DNA of 48,660 nucleotides from Bacillota bacterium (GCA_012728115.1 JAAYFS010000045.1:1-48660); one strand, 5' to 3'. Positions 29,885 to 39,483 are shown, counted from the stretch's first letter. The notes: generated from the letters alone by a model not told the origin. A program made the numbers and translations.

Positions 29885-31780
29885 ATGGAGGGAAGACTAA
29901 CTAAATTGGACAAGAAATTGGGAGAAATTTTACCTTTAGTAAGTAAACCTGCTCGCTATACTAATAACGAGCTTAATTCAATTCATAAAAATTGGGATGA
30001 GATTGCTATTAAAATGGCATTGGCTTTCCCTGATGTTTATGAAGTTGGCATGGCAAATCTAGGCTATAAAATTCTTTATCATATTATTAATGAGCGCGAA
30101 GACGCACTTGCTGAAAGAGCTTATGCACCTTGGTTGGATATGGAAGAAAAGATGGAAGAGTACGATTTGCCATTGTTTGCACTCGAGTCGCGTAAATCCC
30201 TAAAAGAATTCGATGTGGTAGGATTTACGTTGCAATATGAACTAAGCTATTCAAATATCCTTAATATGCTTGATTTAGCTAAGATTCCGAGGCTCGTCAC
30301 CGAAAGAACAGAGGATGATCCTTTGATTTGTGTCGGTGGTCCTTGTGTCTTTAATATGGAGCCTTTAGCGGACTTTGTCGATTTTGCTGTGGTTGGTGAG
30401 GCAGAGGAAGCTATCCATGAAGTCTTGGATGTACTAGTGACCGCTAAAAAAGAAGGGTTGGACAAAGAGGCAACGTTGTTAAAACTAATGCCTATTCCTG
30501 GAGTATATATTCCTAAATTCTATGAACCCGTCTATAACGAAGATCAAACTTTGAAAGAGCTTCGACCTTTAGTAGAAGGTGCTCCGAAAAAGATTATTAA
30601 GAGAGTAGTAGAGGATCTGGATCAGGCTATGTTTCCTGATAAATTCATAGTACCTTTCATGGATGTGGTTCACGACAGGGTAGTGGTCGAAGTATTACGT
30701 GGCTGTACCAGAGGTTGCCGTTTTTGTCAGGCAGGCATGATCTATCGCCCAGTACGGGAGCGAAGCCCTGAAGTATTAAAAGAACAGATTGCTAAACTAG
30801 TTAAGAGTTCAGGATATGAAGAGATTTCACTTACTTCTTTATCAAGCGGCGATTACACTTATATCAGAGAGTTAGTGATGGACTTAGTTGAAGAGTATAA
30901 GGAGAAGGGAGTAGCGGTTTCTCTACCTTCTTTAAGAGTGGACTCTTTCTCGGTTCAACTAGCTTCTGAGATTCAAAAATTCCGGAAAACGGGTCTTACC
31001 TTTGCTCCCGAAGCGGGAACCCAAAGGTTAAGAGATGTGATCAATAAAAACGTAACCGAAGAAGATCTATATGAAACCGTACGCGGAGCTTTTGCTGCTG
31101 GTTGGCATTCGATCAAACTGTATTTCATGATTGGATTGCCGACTGAAACGATGGATGATGTGGCGGGAATTGCGGAGTTAGCTAAAAAGGTCTTAGCGAT
31201 CGGAAAAGAAGAACTCAAAAAGACTCAGATCAAAAGACGGCCAACCGTTTCGGTGAGTGTTTCTTCCTTTGTTCCCAAACCTCATACTCCTTTCCAATGG
31301 GAATCACAAGATTCAATCGAGTTAATTAGAGAAAAACAAAACCTGCTAAAGGACTTACTAAAAGTCCCTGGCATCAATTTCCAGTACCATGATGTGAGGA
31401 CAAGCTTTTTAGAGGGTGTGTTTTCACGTGGTGATCGCCGCTTAGGTAGAGTTTTAGCTAAAGCAGTTGATTTGGGCTGTCGGTTCGATGGATGGACAGA
31501 ACATTTTAAATATGAAACTTGGTTAGAAGCCTTTGAGTTATGTGGTGTGGATCCTCATTGGTATGCAAATAGAGTGCGAGAATACCCAGAAGTTTTCCCA
31601 TGGGATCACATGGATACGGGAGTAAGTAAGAGATTCCTCTGGAGAGAGAAAGAACAAGCGTATGCGGAAGTTACTACTCCAGATTGTCGCTTTGAAGATT
31701 GTACTGGTTGTGCCCTTTGTTCAGGCTTACAGGTGAAAAACATTTTAAAAAAACAAGAGGGTGCTGGCGATGAATACTAA
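29885..31780 (+). CDS. TIGR03960-type radical SAM protein with B12-binding-like domain
   Basis: About 631 residues. The N-terminal part is a B12-binding-like Rossmann domain (ALAFPDVYEVGMANLGYKIL, FTLQYELSYSNILNML, ICVGGPCVFNMEPLADFVD). The radical SAM core follows, with the cluster motif CxxxCxxC in RGCTRGCRFCQAG and LTSLSSGDYTYI. The end carries a cysteine group (CRFEDCTGCALCSGL). The reaction of this conserved family is not established. It is nearly always next to the DUF2344 partner gene, as here, and near rng and rplU. The start is uncertain: ATG 29885 lacks a clear binding site, while TTG 29906 has GGAGGG upstream but 13 bases away. Confidence 0.88.
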   Translation: MEGRLTKLDKKLGEILPLVSKPARYTNNELNSIHKNWDEIAIKMALAFPDVYEVGMANLGYKILYHIINEREDALAERAYAPWLDMEEKMEEYDLPLFALESRKSLKEFDVVGFTLQYELSYSNILNMLDLAKIPRLVTERTEDDPLICVGGPCVFNMEPLADFVDFAVVGEAEEAIHEVLDVLVTAKKEGLDKEATLLKLMPIPGVYIPKFYEPVYNEDQTLKELRPLVEGAPKKIIKRVVEDLDQAMFPDKFIVPFMDVVHDRVVVEVLRGCTRGCRFCQAGMIYRPVRERSPEVLKEQIAKLVKSSGYEEISLTSLSSGDYTYIRELVMDLVEEYKEKGVAVSLPSLRVDSFSVQLASEIQKFRKTGLTFAPEAGTQRLRDVINKNVTEEDLYETVRGAFAAGWHSIKLYFMIGLPTETMDDVAGIAELAKKVLAIGKEELKKTQIKRRPTVSVSVSSFVPKPHTPFQWESQDSIELIREKQNLLKDLLKVPGINFQYHDVRTSFLEGVFSRGDRRLGRVLAKAVDLGCRFDGWTEHFKYETWLEAFELCGVDPHWYANRVREYPEVFPWDHMDTGVSKRFLWREKEQAYAEVTTPDCRFEDCTGCALCSGLQVKNILKKQEGAGDEY

Positions 31781-32462
31781 AATACGGATTAAGTTTTCGA
31801 AAGGTGATGAAGTACGCTTTTTATCTCACCTCGATTTGATGCGTACCGTGGAAAGAGCGGTTAGGCGTGCAGAAATCCCAATTGCTTTTAGTGAAGGTTT
31901 TCATCCAAAACCTAGATTCAGTTTTGCTTCAGCCTTAGCAACGGGCATAACTAGTGATGGAGAGTATGCAGATTTTATCCTTGAGGAGAAACTTAAACCT
32001 GAACAGTTTAAACAAAAGCTAAACGAACAATTACCGACAGGTATCCGCGTTCTGGAGGCGGTTGAAGTTCCAATGGCAACGTCTTCCTTGATGGCAGCAG
32101 TGAATTTAGCAAAAAATCTAGTAACTGTTAGGAATCTTCCTGAGACAGTAGCGAGTAACGTCTCTACCTTAATCGACACTTTTATTACTAAGGAAAGTAG
32201 CTTGGTGCAAAGAACGAATAAAGGTGGAGAAATCAGGACGGTGGATATTCGCCCATTAGTGTATCAAATTGTTGGTCATCAGGAGGATAATACTACTCTT
32301 TCACTAAACTTTAGTTGTGCGACAGGAAGTAAGCACAATGTCCGACCAGAGGAAGTAGTTCAGGCAATCCTTGGTTCTGATGGGCAATTCGTGTTCCATA
32401 GAGAAGGCTTGTATATTTTGAATCCAGATAGAACAGTTGTAAGTCCATTGGAGGCTTATTAA
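31770..32462 (+). CDS. Radical SAM-linked protein, TIGR03936 / DUF2344
   Basis: About 230 residues. In some bacteria this domain is fused to the C-terminus of the upstream radical SAM protein, which suggests they act together. The conserved start is KIRIKFSKGDEVRFLSHLDL, followed by PIAFSEGFHPKPRFSFA. It may bind a nucleic acid or a protein substrate, but no activity is known. ATG 31770 is in the last codons of the upstream gene, so the two overlap by 11 bases; GAGGG at 31758-31762 is the likely binding site. Confidence 0.88.
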   Translation: MNTKIRIKFSKGDEVRFLSHLDLMRTVERAVRRAEIPIAFSEGFHPKPRFSFASALATGITSDGEYADFILEEKLKPEQFKQKLNEQLPTGIRVLEAVEVPMATSSLMAAVNLAKNLVTVRNLPETVASNVSTLIDTFITKESSLVQRTNKGGEIRTVDIRPLVYQIVGHQEDNTTLSLNFSCATGSKHNVRPEEVVQAILGSDGQFVFHREGLYILNPDRTVVSPLEAY

Positions 32463-32474
32463 GAAGGTGTAAAA

Positions 32475-33707
32475 ATGGGACGTAAGATTATTATCTCCTC
32501 AACTGCGCAAGATGTGAGGATTGGGATTCTCAAAGATGGCATTTTAGATGAATTATATATTGAAAACAAAGTGGAGCACAATATAGTTGGGAGTATTTAT
32601 AAAGGAAGAGTTAAAGAGATTCTTCCTGGCATGTCGGCTGCCTTTATTGATATTGGTTTAGATAAGAACGCTTATCTGGCGATTAATGAAAATGATATTG
32701 CTACTAAATCTCTAAAGGTTAGGCAAGAGATCTTAGTTAAAGTTGTAAAAGAGGCTTCAGGGAAGAAAGGCGCGAGAGTAACCCAAGAACTTTCTATCCC
32801 AGGTAGATACCTGGTACTTATGCCTCATTTCGATCACGTTAGTTTTTCGCGCAATATTGTGGAACTAGAGGAGATAAACCGCTTAAGCAAGATCATTGAG
32901 ACCCTTAAGGATGAAAAAACTCTTCCAGAAGGTTTTGGTGTGATTTTACGAACCGCGGCGATGGATTCTAGTGACGACGAGTTAAAGGCTGATTTGGAGT
33001 TTCTGTTAGAACTCTGGGAAAAGATTGAGCAAAAGGCAAGAAAATACTCGGCTCCTTGTGTGCTTTACACCGATCATGATTTAGTATTTCGAGTAATTCG
33101 CGATGTTTTGTCAGATGATGTTAAAGAAATAATAGTTGATGATGCCAACGTCTATCAAAGGATTTTGGAAATGAGTGACTCTTTCCCATTTCCTCGTGGT
33201 TCGATAATAGATTTTTTTCAAAAAGAAATCCCTATTTTTGCCTACTATGGAATCGATAATCAGATTGAGAGTGCCCTACGCAGGAAAGTCTGGCTTGATT
33301 GCGGTGGTTACTTGATTTTTGATCACACTGAAGCTTTTTTGAGCATTGACGTAAATACTGGAAAGTATGTTGGTAAGACCAACTTTGCTGAAACAATACT
33401 CAAGACCAATCTGGAAGCGGCTTTCGAAATCGCTCGCCAACTTCGGCTTAGAAATATTGGTGGGATCATCATCATCGATTTTATCGACATGCAAGATCCG
33501 AAGGATAAAGAGAGAGTGCTTGCTGCTCTCAAAGAAGCCTTAGCGAAGGATCGCGTCAAGAGTCGGGTGATTGGATTCACCGAACTAGGGTTGGTGGAAA
33601 TGACGCGTAAAAAGTCTGGAAAGTCGTTACCAGAGCTATTTGAAACCCAGTGCAATGCCTGCAAAGGGAAGGGGCGCGTTTTAGCAAAATCAATTGACAA
33701 CAGTTGA
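32475..33707 (+). CDS. rng: Ribonuclease G/E family endonuclease
   Basis: A single-strand-specific endoribonuclease acting in rRNA and mRNA processing. 410 residues: N-terminal S1-like domain (GSIYKGRVKEILPGMSAAFIDIG, GARVTQELSIPGRYLVLMP), 5'-sensor and DNase I-like catalytic domain with the metal-binding aspartates in LSIDVNTGKYVG and IIIIDFIDM, and the zinc-link CNACKGKG. The protein stops about ten residues after the zinc-link. E. coli RNase G (489 residues) continues with a small dimerisation domain, so this is a short form. Start ATG 32475 follows AAGAAGGTG. The rplU promoter overlaps its last codons. Confidence 0.93.
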   Translation: MGRKIIISSTAQDVRIGILKDGILDELYIENKVEHNIVGSIYKGRVKEILPGMSAAFIDIGLDKNAYLAINENDIATKSLKVRQEILVKVVKEASGKKGARVTQELSIPGRYLVLMPHFDHVSFSRNIVELEEINRLSKIIETLKDEKTLPEGFGVILRTAAMDSSDDELKADLEFLLELWEKIEQKARKYSAPCVLYTDHDLVFRVIRDVLSDDVKEIIVDDANVYQRILEMSDSFPFPRGSIIDFFQKEIPIFAYYGIDNQIESALRRKVWLDCGGYLIFDHTEAFLSIDVNTGKYVGKTNFAETILKTNLEAAFEIARQLRLRNIGGIIIIDFIDMQDPKDKERVLAALKEALAKDRVKSRVIGFTELGLVEMTRKKSGKSLPELFETQCNACKGKGRVLAKSIDNS

Positions 33708-33722
33708 TTTAGGTGATAAAAT
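33694..33722 (+). promoter_or_regulatory. Sigma-A promoter of the rplU-prp-rpmA operon
   Basis: TTGACA (33694-33699), perfect, and TAAAAT (33717-33722), with 17 bp between. The -35 box is inside the last codons of rng. Transcription would begin near 33729, leaving a leader of about 100 bases before rplU. Confidence 0.8.
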
Positions 33723-33728
33723 CTTTTT

Positions 33729-33820
33729 TGTAGGTTCATGAAAATGGACCGAAAACCGCACAAAACAGGCTTGAATTAAAACACGTAGGTGTGCCTGAAT
33801 TTGGCGAGTCCAAAAGTAGG
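33729..33820 (+). ncRNA. Probable ribosomal protein L21 leader RNA
   Basis: Leaders before rplU in Bacillota often fold into a conserved structure bound by the ribosomal protein product. Here about 90 bases lie between the promoter and the binding site. A hairpin can be drawn: CAGGC (33766-33770) pairs with GCCTG (33793-33797), and ACAC (33781-33784) with GTGT (33789-33792) above it, across a one-sided internal loop. Assignment rests on position and this fold; I could not compare it with a covariance model. Confidence 0.5.
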
Positions 33821-33831
33821 AGGTGCTGGCA

Positions 33832-34143
33832 ATGTATGCCGTAGTTGAAACTGGTGGAAAACAGTATAGAGTCAGCGAAGGAAGCGCAATTTTCGTAGAA
33901 AAATTGGATGTCGCTGAAGGTGACCAAGTTGTATTGGACAAGGTTCTTTTGTTCAATAACGGTGAAGAGACCAAGATCGGTACTCCATTCATCGAAGGAG
34001 CTAAGGTAGTTGCAAAGGTTGATAAACAAACAAAAGGCAAGAAAATTATTGTCTTTAAGTACAAGCCTAAGAAAAACTACCGTAAGAAAACTGGTCATCG
34101 CCAACCATATACAAAGCTAATTATTGAAAAGATTGAGGCGTAA
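33832..34143 (+). CDS. rplU: 50S ribosomal protein L21
   Basis: L21 binds 23S rRNA in the large subunit. 103 residues, the usual size. [17 protein letters not shown] at the start and [22 protein letters not shown] near the end are diagnostic. ATG 33832 follows AGGAGGTG. Its last base is the first base of the prp start, and the order rplU-prp-rpmA is that of Bacillus and Staphylococcus. Confidence 0.97.
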   Translation: MYAVVETGGKQYRVSEGSAIFVEKLDVAEGDQVVLDKVLLFNNGEETKIGTPFIEGAKVVAKVDKQTKGKKIIVFKYKPKKNYRKKTGHRQPYTKLIIEKIEA

Positions 34144-34475
34144 TGACTAAGGTTGATATTTTTATCAATCAAGATGGATATATTCATGGCTTTCAAGCGA
34201 AAGGTCATAGTGGGTATGCGGTTCATGGCGAAGATATCGTTTGCGCTGCCATTTCAGCTCTTACACAGGCAACTGTAATTGGATTAACAGAAGTGCTTAA
34301 GCTTGAGGTAGAATTTAGCCGAAAAGATCAGTTCCTAAGCTGTTATTTACCAAAGGATTTAAGTACGAAACAACGCGAAGGCGCTCAAATCCTGTTACAA
34401 ACTTTGCGTAGATCGTTGGAAGCCATTTGCAAAGACTATGACCAATATTTAAAGATAAGGGAGGTACGACAATGA
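34143..34475 (+). CDS. prp: Ribosomal-processing cysteine protease Prp
   Basis: Prp removes the N-terminal extension of ribosomal protein L27 before or during ribosome assembly. 110 residues. The catalytic pair is visible as H22 and C34 in [18 protein letters not shown]. The gene overlaps rplU by one base and rpmA by four bases, so all three are translated together. Its substrate sequence is present in the downstream L27. Confidence 0.94.
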   Translation: MTKVDIFINQDGYIHGFQAKGHSGYAVHGEDIVCAAISALTQATVIGLTEVLKLEVEFSRKDQFLSCYLPKDLSTKQREGAQILLQTLRRSLEAICKDYDQYLKIREVRQ

Positions 34476-34756
34476 GAATAGATCTTCAACTATTTGCTTC
34501 GAAAAAGGGAGTAGGTAGTACTAAGAATGGACGTGACTCGATTGCCAAGAGACTTGGTGTAAAACGTCATGATGGACAATTCGTTACTGCTGGTTCCATT
34601 CTTGTTCGTCAAAGAGGCACTAGAATTAAGCCAGGTGCAAACGTTGGAGTAGGCAAAGACGATACTCTATTTGCCAAGGCAGATGGGTACGTATCCTTCC
34701 ATAGAAAAGGTAAGAATTCCACATGCGTAAGCATTGTAGAGACAGTTACTGCATAA
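34472..34756 (+). CDS. rpmA: 50S ribosomal protein L27 (precursor)
   Basis: L27 reaches the peptidyl transferase centre with its N-terminus. 94 residues. The protein begins [17 protein letters not shown]: the extra nine residues with the LQLFA motif are the Prp cleavage site known from Staphylococcus, and the mature protein starts [14 protein letters not shown]. Cleavage is essential in that organism because the extension would block the active centre. ATG 34472 overlaps the prp stop (ATGA). A terminator follows. Confidence 0.96.
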   Translation: MRIDLQLFASKKGVGSTKNGRDSIAKRLGVKRHDGQFVTAGSILVRQRGTRIKPGANVGVGKDDTLFAKADGYVSFHRKGKNSTCVSIVETVTA

Positions 34757-34773
34757 ATTAGTCATGTCTGATG

Positions 34774-34808
34774 ATCCCTTTTGTGCTATTGGTACAAAAG
34801 GGATTTTT
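34774..34808 (+). terminator. Intrinsic terminator after rpmA
   Basis: A perfect 11-bp stem (34774-34784 with 34794-34804), nine-base loop and a T-run at 34804-34808. It ends the rplU-prp-rpmA operon. Confidence 0.88.
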
Positions 34809-34851
34809 ACTAGATGTGATTTGAGATACTAAAGGAAAAAGAGGTATTACT

Positions 34852-36138
34852 ATGTTTTTTGATAGTGTACGCATTTTTATCAAAGCTGGTGATGGGGGCG
34901 ACGGTGTTGTGCGGTTTCGCCGTGAAAAATATATTCCCGCTGGTGGGCCAGCTGGTGGTGACGGCGGAAATGGTGGCAGTATCTACTTTGAAGTAGATCG
35001 AAACAAATCTACGCTGATCGATTTTAAATATCGAAGAAAATTCGTCGCGGAAAGTGGAGAGGCAGGTCAATCCTCAAAGAAAAACGGCAAGGATGGGGAG
35101 GATTTGATCATTAAAGTTCCTCCTGGTACGATTGTAAAAGATAGCGAAACTGGAGAGGTTCTGATCGATTTAACCCACGAAAACCAACGCGTTATGATCG
35201 CTAAAGGTGGTCGTGGAGGGCGTGGCAATACTCATTTTGCAACTGCAACTAGACAAGCTCCAGGTTTTGCCGAACGGGGTGAACCTGGCGAAGAGATCAC
35301 TGTTGAACTAGAGCTTAAACTTATCGCCGATGTCGGATTAGTAGGCTACCCAAATGCTGGTAAATCGTCATTACTCTCAGTAGTTTCAGCTGCCAAGCCA
35401 AAGATTGCCAATTATCCTTTTACCACTCTTGTGCCAAATTTAGGAGTGGTTTCCTTAGGTGAAGATCATTCGTTCGTTTTGGCAGATATACCTGGGCTGA
35501 TCGAGGGCGCTCATGCGGGTGTGGGTTTAGGTACCGAGTTTTTAAAACATATTGAACGAACCCGAGTACTTATTCACGTGATCGATGCTTCGGGGCTTGA
35601 AGGTCGTGACCCAGTTGAGGATTATTACAATATCAATAAGGAGTTGGAGTTGTATAATCCCTCCTTGGTTAAATGTCCGCAGATAATTGCCGCAAACAAA
35701 ATGGATTTACCCGACGCCGAAGAGAACTATCTACGGCTCGTTGAGGTTGCTGAGAAAGAAGGAAGGCAAATCTTTCCGATCTCGGCTGCGACTACTAAAG
35801 GGACCAAAGAATTGATGCATGCGGTGGCACAAGTGTTGGCCGAGATTAAAGCCAATGAAGAAGTTGTTCCGCCACCTGTGGAACTTAGAATTATGCGTCC
35901 CAAACCTAGAGTGCATGTTCGGGACTTTACCATTAGAAAAGAAAACGAAGATTACGTGGTTGAAGGTGCAGGCTTGGCCCGCTTGATGCGAAAGATTGAT
36001 TTGAATAATGAAGAAGCGATTAAGTACCTGCAAAGGTTGTTCCAAAAAATCGGCTTGTATGACAGACTAGCGGAGATGAATGTTCCCGAAGGAGCAACCG
36101 TTCGTGTCGAAGAATTGGAATTTGAATACATTGAGTAG
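34852..36138 (+). CDS. obg: GTPase Obg (CgtA)
   Basis: Obg is an essential GTPase in large-subunit assembly and stress control. 428 residues in three domains: the glycine-rich Obg fold (about 1-158, GGDGGNGGSIYF), the G domain (about 159-330) with GYPNAGKSSLL, DIPGLIEGAH and NKMDLP, and the C-terminal OCT domain (EDYVVEGAGLARLMRKID, GATVRVEELEFEY). The long form with OCT is typical for Bacillota. ATG 34852 follows AAAGAGG. It follows rpmA as in many genomes. Confidence 0.96.
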   Translation: MFFDSVRIFIKAGDGGDGVVRFRREKYIPAGGPAGGDGGNGGSIYFEVDRNKSTLIDFKYRRKFVAESGEAGQSSKKNGKDGEDLIIKVPPGTIVKDSETGEVLIDLTHENQRVMIAKGGRGGRGNTHFATATRQAPGFAERGEPGEEITVELELKLIADVGLVGYPNAGKSSLLSVVSAAKPKIANYPFTTLVPNLGVVSLGEDHSFVLADIPGLIEGAHAGVGLGTEFLKHIERTRVLIHVIDASGLEGRDPVEDYYNINKELELYNPSLVKCPQIIAANKMDLPDAEENYLRLVEVAEKEGRQIFPISAATTKGTKELMHAVAQVLAEIKANEEVVPPPVELRIMRPKPRVHVRDFTIRKENEDYVVEGAGLARLMRKIDLNNEEAIKYLQRLFQKIGLYDRLAEMNVPEGATVRVEELEFEYIE

Positions 36139-36148
36139 AGGTGAATTG

Positions 36149-36439
36149 ATGTTAACGAGTAAGCAACGTGCCTATTTACGTTCGTTAGGAAACGAATTAG
36201 AGCCAATTTTTCAAGTAGGCAAAGGAGGATTAACAGCGGAGTCACTTTTTCAAATCGGCGAAGCGTTAAAAGCGCGCGAATTAGTTAAAGTGCGTGTTTT
36301 AAAAAACTGCTTAGACGAACCGCGGGAAGTGGCAGAGGAAATCGCTGGTTCATTGGAAGCGGATTTAGTCCAAGTGATCGGCAGAAATTTCCTCTTATAC
36401 AAGCGTTCTGAAGATAAAGCAAAAATCGAATTACCATAG
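36149..36439 (+). CDS. yhbY: YhbY/CRS1-type RNA-binding protein
   Basis: A 96-residue single-domain protein linked to ribosome assembly. The conserved elements are LTSKQRAYLRSLGNELEPIFQVGKGGLT at the N-terminus, LKARELVKVRVLKNC and the final VIGRNFLLYKRS. ATG 36149 is chosen because AGAGGTG lies just upstream and the family starts here; a longer frame would overlap obg. Located 10 bp after obg. In many Bacillota yhbY is followed by nadD and yqeK, which here come later. Confidence 0.92.
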   Translation: MLTSKQRAYLRSLGNELEPIFQVGKGGLTAESLFQIGEALKARELVKVRVLKNCLDEPREVAEEIAGSLEADLVQVIGRNFLLYKRSEDKAKIELP

Positions 36440-36518
36440 GGGATTTTCTTAATTTAGCAGGATTTGCGGAGTAAACCTTAGAATAATTTACCTGATAAAT
36501 AGTAAAGGGGTGTTTTGT

Positions 36519-37163
36519 TTGAAGTTTTTTATTGATACAGCTAATCTTGATGAAATTAGAAAAGCTGCCAGTATTGGCGTTATTGATGGAGTGACAACAA
36601 ACCCTTCATTGGTGGCAAAAGAAGGGAATATTGATTTCCATACGCGCATTAAAGAGATCTGCGAGATCGTCGATGGTCCAGTGAGTGCCGAAGTGATTTC
36701 CTTAGACACCGAAGGTATGGTTAAGGAAGCACGGGAATTAGCGAAAATCGCTTCCAATGTAGTTATCAAAATTCCTATGACAATTGAAGGATTAAAGGCT
36801 GTTAAAATTCTCAGTGCGGAAGGAATTAAAACAAACGTAACCTTAATCTTTACAGCAAACCAAGCATTATTAGCAGCCAAAGCAGGTGCTACATACGCAA
36901 GTCCTTTCGTTGGACGACTCGATGATATTTCCAACTATGGTATGGATCTTATCGAAGAAATCGTAACAATCTATGATAACTATGGCTATGACACAGAGAT
37001 CATTGTAGCCAGTATTCGTAATCCTTTACACGTTAAAGACGCTGCTTTACTAGGAGCGCATATCGCTACAATCCCATACAGCGTTATCGAACAGTTAGTA
37101 AAACATCCTCTGACAGACATCGGAATCGAAAGATTCCTAGCTGACTGGGAAAAAAACAAATAG
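36519..37163 (+). CDS. Transaldolase / fructose-6-phosphate aldolase family protein
   Basis: About 214 residues, the short TalC/MipB type. It is a class I aldolase of the TIM-barrel fold with the Schiff-base lysine in VVIKIPMT and the conserved start [17 protein letters not shown] and [12 protein letters not shown]. Short members are either transaldolases of the pentose phosphate pathway or fructose-6-phosphate aldolases; Bacillota examples next to central metabolism are mostly transaldolases, but sequence alone does not decide. TTG 36519 follows AAAGGGG. Single gene with its own terminator. Confidence 0.92.
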   Translation: MKFFIDTANLDEIRKAASIGVIDGVTTNPSLVAKEGNIDFHTRIKEICEIVDGPVSAEVISLDTEGMVKEARELAKIASNVVIKIPMTIEGLKAVKILSAEGIKTNVTLIFTANQALLAAKAGATYASPFVGRLDDISNYGMDLIEEIVTIYDNYGYDTEIIVASIRNPLHVKDAALLGAHIATIPYSVIEQLVKHPLTDIGIERFLADWEKNK

Positions 37164-37187
37164 TTAAAGGATGGTATTTCCTTTCAG

Positions 37188-37222
37188 AGTGGTGCAACCG
37201 TTAAGCCTTGCACCACTTTAAT
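37188..37222 (+). terminator. Intrinsic terminator after the transaldolase-like gene
   Basis: A perfect 10-bp stem (37188-37197 with 37208-37217) with a ten-base loop, followed by a moderately T-rich tail. It separates this gene from recD2. Confidence 0.75.
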
Positions 37223-37247
37223 TATTTAGAAGTATTAGATAGAAAAG

Positions 37248-39467
37248 TTGGTGAAAACGGTGAGCAGTGATCGGTTGGTTGATTTGCAGGGGCAAATCGA
37301 ACGAGTAACTTATCATAACGAGGAGAATAACTACGCCGTAGTGCGTCTAAAAGTTTCAGGGAGACAAACTCTGGTAACTGTAACAGGAAATATTATCAAC
37401 CCTACTCCTGGAGAAGTAGTTCAATTGCGCGGCGAATGGGTTAATCATCCTAAGTATGGGGAACAGTTCAAGGCGGTTTACTGCAATTCAATTATGCCTG
37501 CTAGTCTCACTGGAATTGAGAAATACCTTGGTTCAGGCTTGATCAAAGGAATCGGTCCAGTGATGGCCAAAAGAATTGTGAAAAAGTTTAAGACCGATAC
37601 GCTAGATATAATCGAAAACGATATCGAGCGGTTGCAAGAAGTAGAAGGGATCGGACAAGTACGGATAAAGATGATCAAGCAAGCCTGGGAAGAGCAAAAA
37701 GAGATTAGAAGTGTGATGATGTTTCTGCAAGCTCATGGGGTGAGTGTTGCTTATGCTAGTAAGATCTATAAGCAATACCAAGATCGGGCGATCGAAGTAG
37801 TGACCCAAAACCCCTATCAATTAGCAAGAGATATTTTTGGCATCGGTTTTATCACCGCAGACAAAATTGCCGAAAAATTAGGATTCGCTAAAGACAGCGA
37901 TGTTCGGGTAGAAGCTGGGATTCTCTATGTTCTCCATCAACTTGCCGAGGATGGTCATGTTTGCTATCCTTTAAGCCAATTGATTGATGAATGTGTTAAA
38001 GTCTTAGAAGTTGATAGGGAATTAGTAACAAGGTCGCTAACCAAAACTCGGGCTGAAGGTCAAGTAATTGTTGAAGAACTTTCTTTAGAAGATAAGATGC
38101 TTTATGGTTTAGAAGAGAATAGCTTAGTATATTTGGCTCAGTACCATGTGTGTGAAACCAGCATCGCCGCCCGTTTAGCGATGTTTGCCCAACAGAAAGA
38201 TTTCTTACCCGAAATCGATTGCAGCAGTGCGGTCGAGTGGGTGGAAAAGCAGTTAGCGATCAAACTTGCCCCAAAGCAAAAAGAAGCGATTGAACAAGCG
38301 GTTACGAACAAAGTAATGGTAATCACGGGAGGACCTGGTACTGGTAAGACTACGATCATTAATGCGATTTTAAAGGTCTTAGCTGCCAAGAGACTTAAAG
38401 TACTACTTGCTGCTCCAACTGGACGAGCGGCCAAAAGGATGAATGAGGCGACTGGACACGAAGCCAAAACCATTCATCGCCTTTTGGAATACAGCATGCA
38501 AAAAGGCGGTTTTCAGAGAGACGATCGCAATCCCTTGAAATGCGATTTTCTAATTATTGACGAAGCTTCGATGATCGATACAATCCTCATGCATCATTTG
38601 TTGAAGGCTGTACCACTCCATGCTCATATAGTATTTGTTGGTGACGTTAACCAATTGCCATCGGTTGGCGCGGGCAGTGTTTTTAACGATATTATTCAGT
38701 CAGGAGTAATTCCAGTTGTAGAATTAAATGAAATCTTTCGCCAGGCCAAACAAAGTACGATCGTGGTCAATGCACATCGCATAAATAGTGGTGAATTTCC
38801 TTATCTAAGGCCAACTAGTAATAGTCTAAACGATTTTTACTTTATTGAAAAAGAAGATCCCAATGAAGCTTTGCAAACCATACTGTACTTAGTTAACGAA
38901 CGAATTCCAAAACGGTTTGGTTTTAACCCAATCGACGATGTGCAAGTGTTAACACCGATGCATCGGGGGGTAATTGGGGCAGGAAATCTAAACCTTGAGC
39001 TCCAAAACGCACTGAATCACCAAAAAGAATATGTGGCAAGGGGAGGCATCACTTTTAAGAAGGGCGATAAAGTGATGCAGATCCGCAATAACTACGATAA
39101 AGACGTGTTCAATGGTGATATCGGTAGAATCGTCAGGATCGATTCGGAAGAACAAGAGGTAACAATCAATTTCGATGGTAGGTACGTCAATTATGATTAT
39201 TCAAATCTTGATGAGGTAGTTTTAGCTTATGCTATTTCGGTACATAAATCGCAAGGATCCGAGTATCCAGTGGTAGTTATTCCTGTTTTGACCCAACATT
39301 TCATAATGCTTCAACGCAATCTAATTTATACTGGTGTAACCAGAGGTAAGAAGTTAGTAATAATCGTTGGAACTAAGAAGGCGATGGCGATAGCGGTGAA
39401 GAACAATAAAACTCAAAAACGTTATACTTTGCTTAATGCCCGTTTACAAAAACGGATAACGAAATGA
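37248..39467 (+). CDS. recD2: RecD2-type ATP-dependent DNA helicase
   Basis: RecD2 is a 5'-3' superfamily 1B helicase that works without RecBC in Gram-positive repair. About 739 residues: N-terminal OB-like region, helix-hairpin-helix repeats (YLGSGLIKGIGPVMAKRIV, EVEGIGQVRIKMI), then the motor with Walker A GGPGTGKTT, LAAPTGRAAKRM, Walker B DEASMID, GDVNQLPSVGAG and the C-terminal AISVHKSQGSEYPVVV. Start is uncertain among TTG 37248, GTG 37251 and GTG 37260, none with a strong binding site. Confidence 0.94.
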   Translation: MVKTVSSDRLVDLQGQIERVTYHNEENNYAVVRLKVSGRQTLVTVTGNIINPTPGEVVQLRGEWVNHPKYGEQFKAVYCNSIMPASLTGIEKYLGSGLIKGIGPVMAKRIVKKFKTDTLDIIENDIERLQEVEGIGQVRIKMIKQAWEEQKEIRSVMMFLQAHGVSVAYASKIYKQYQDRAIEVVTQNPYQLARDIFGIGFITADKIAEKLGFAKDSDVRVEAGILYVLHQLAEDGHVCYPLSQLIDECVKVLEVDRELVTRSLTKTRAEGQVIVEELSLEDKMLYGLEENSLVYLAQYHVCETSIAARLAMFAQQKDFLPEIDCSSAVEWVEKQLAIKLAPKQKEAIEQAVTNKVMVITGGPGTGKTTIINAILKVLAAKRLKVLLAAPTGRAAKRMNEATGHEAKTIHRLLEYSMQKGGFQRDDRNPLKCDFLIIDEASMIDTILMHHLLKAVPLHAHIVFVGDVNQLPSVGAGSVFNDIIQSGVIPVVELNEIFRQAKQSTIVVNAHRINSGEFPYLRPTSNSLNDFYFIEKEDPNEALQTILYLVNERIPKRFGFNPIDDVQVLTPMHRGVIGAGNLNLELQNALNHQKEYVARGGITFKKGDKVMQIRNNYDKDVFNGDIGRIVRIDSEEQEVTINFDGRYVNYDYSNLDEVVLAYAISVHKSQGSEYPVVVIPVLTQHFIMLQRNLIYTGVTRGKKLVIIVGTKKAMAIAVKNNKTQKRYTLLNARLQKRITK

Positions 39468-39483
39468 GAGGATGGATAGGAAA

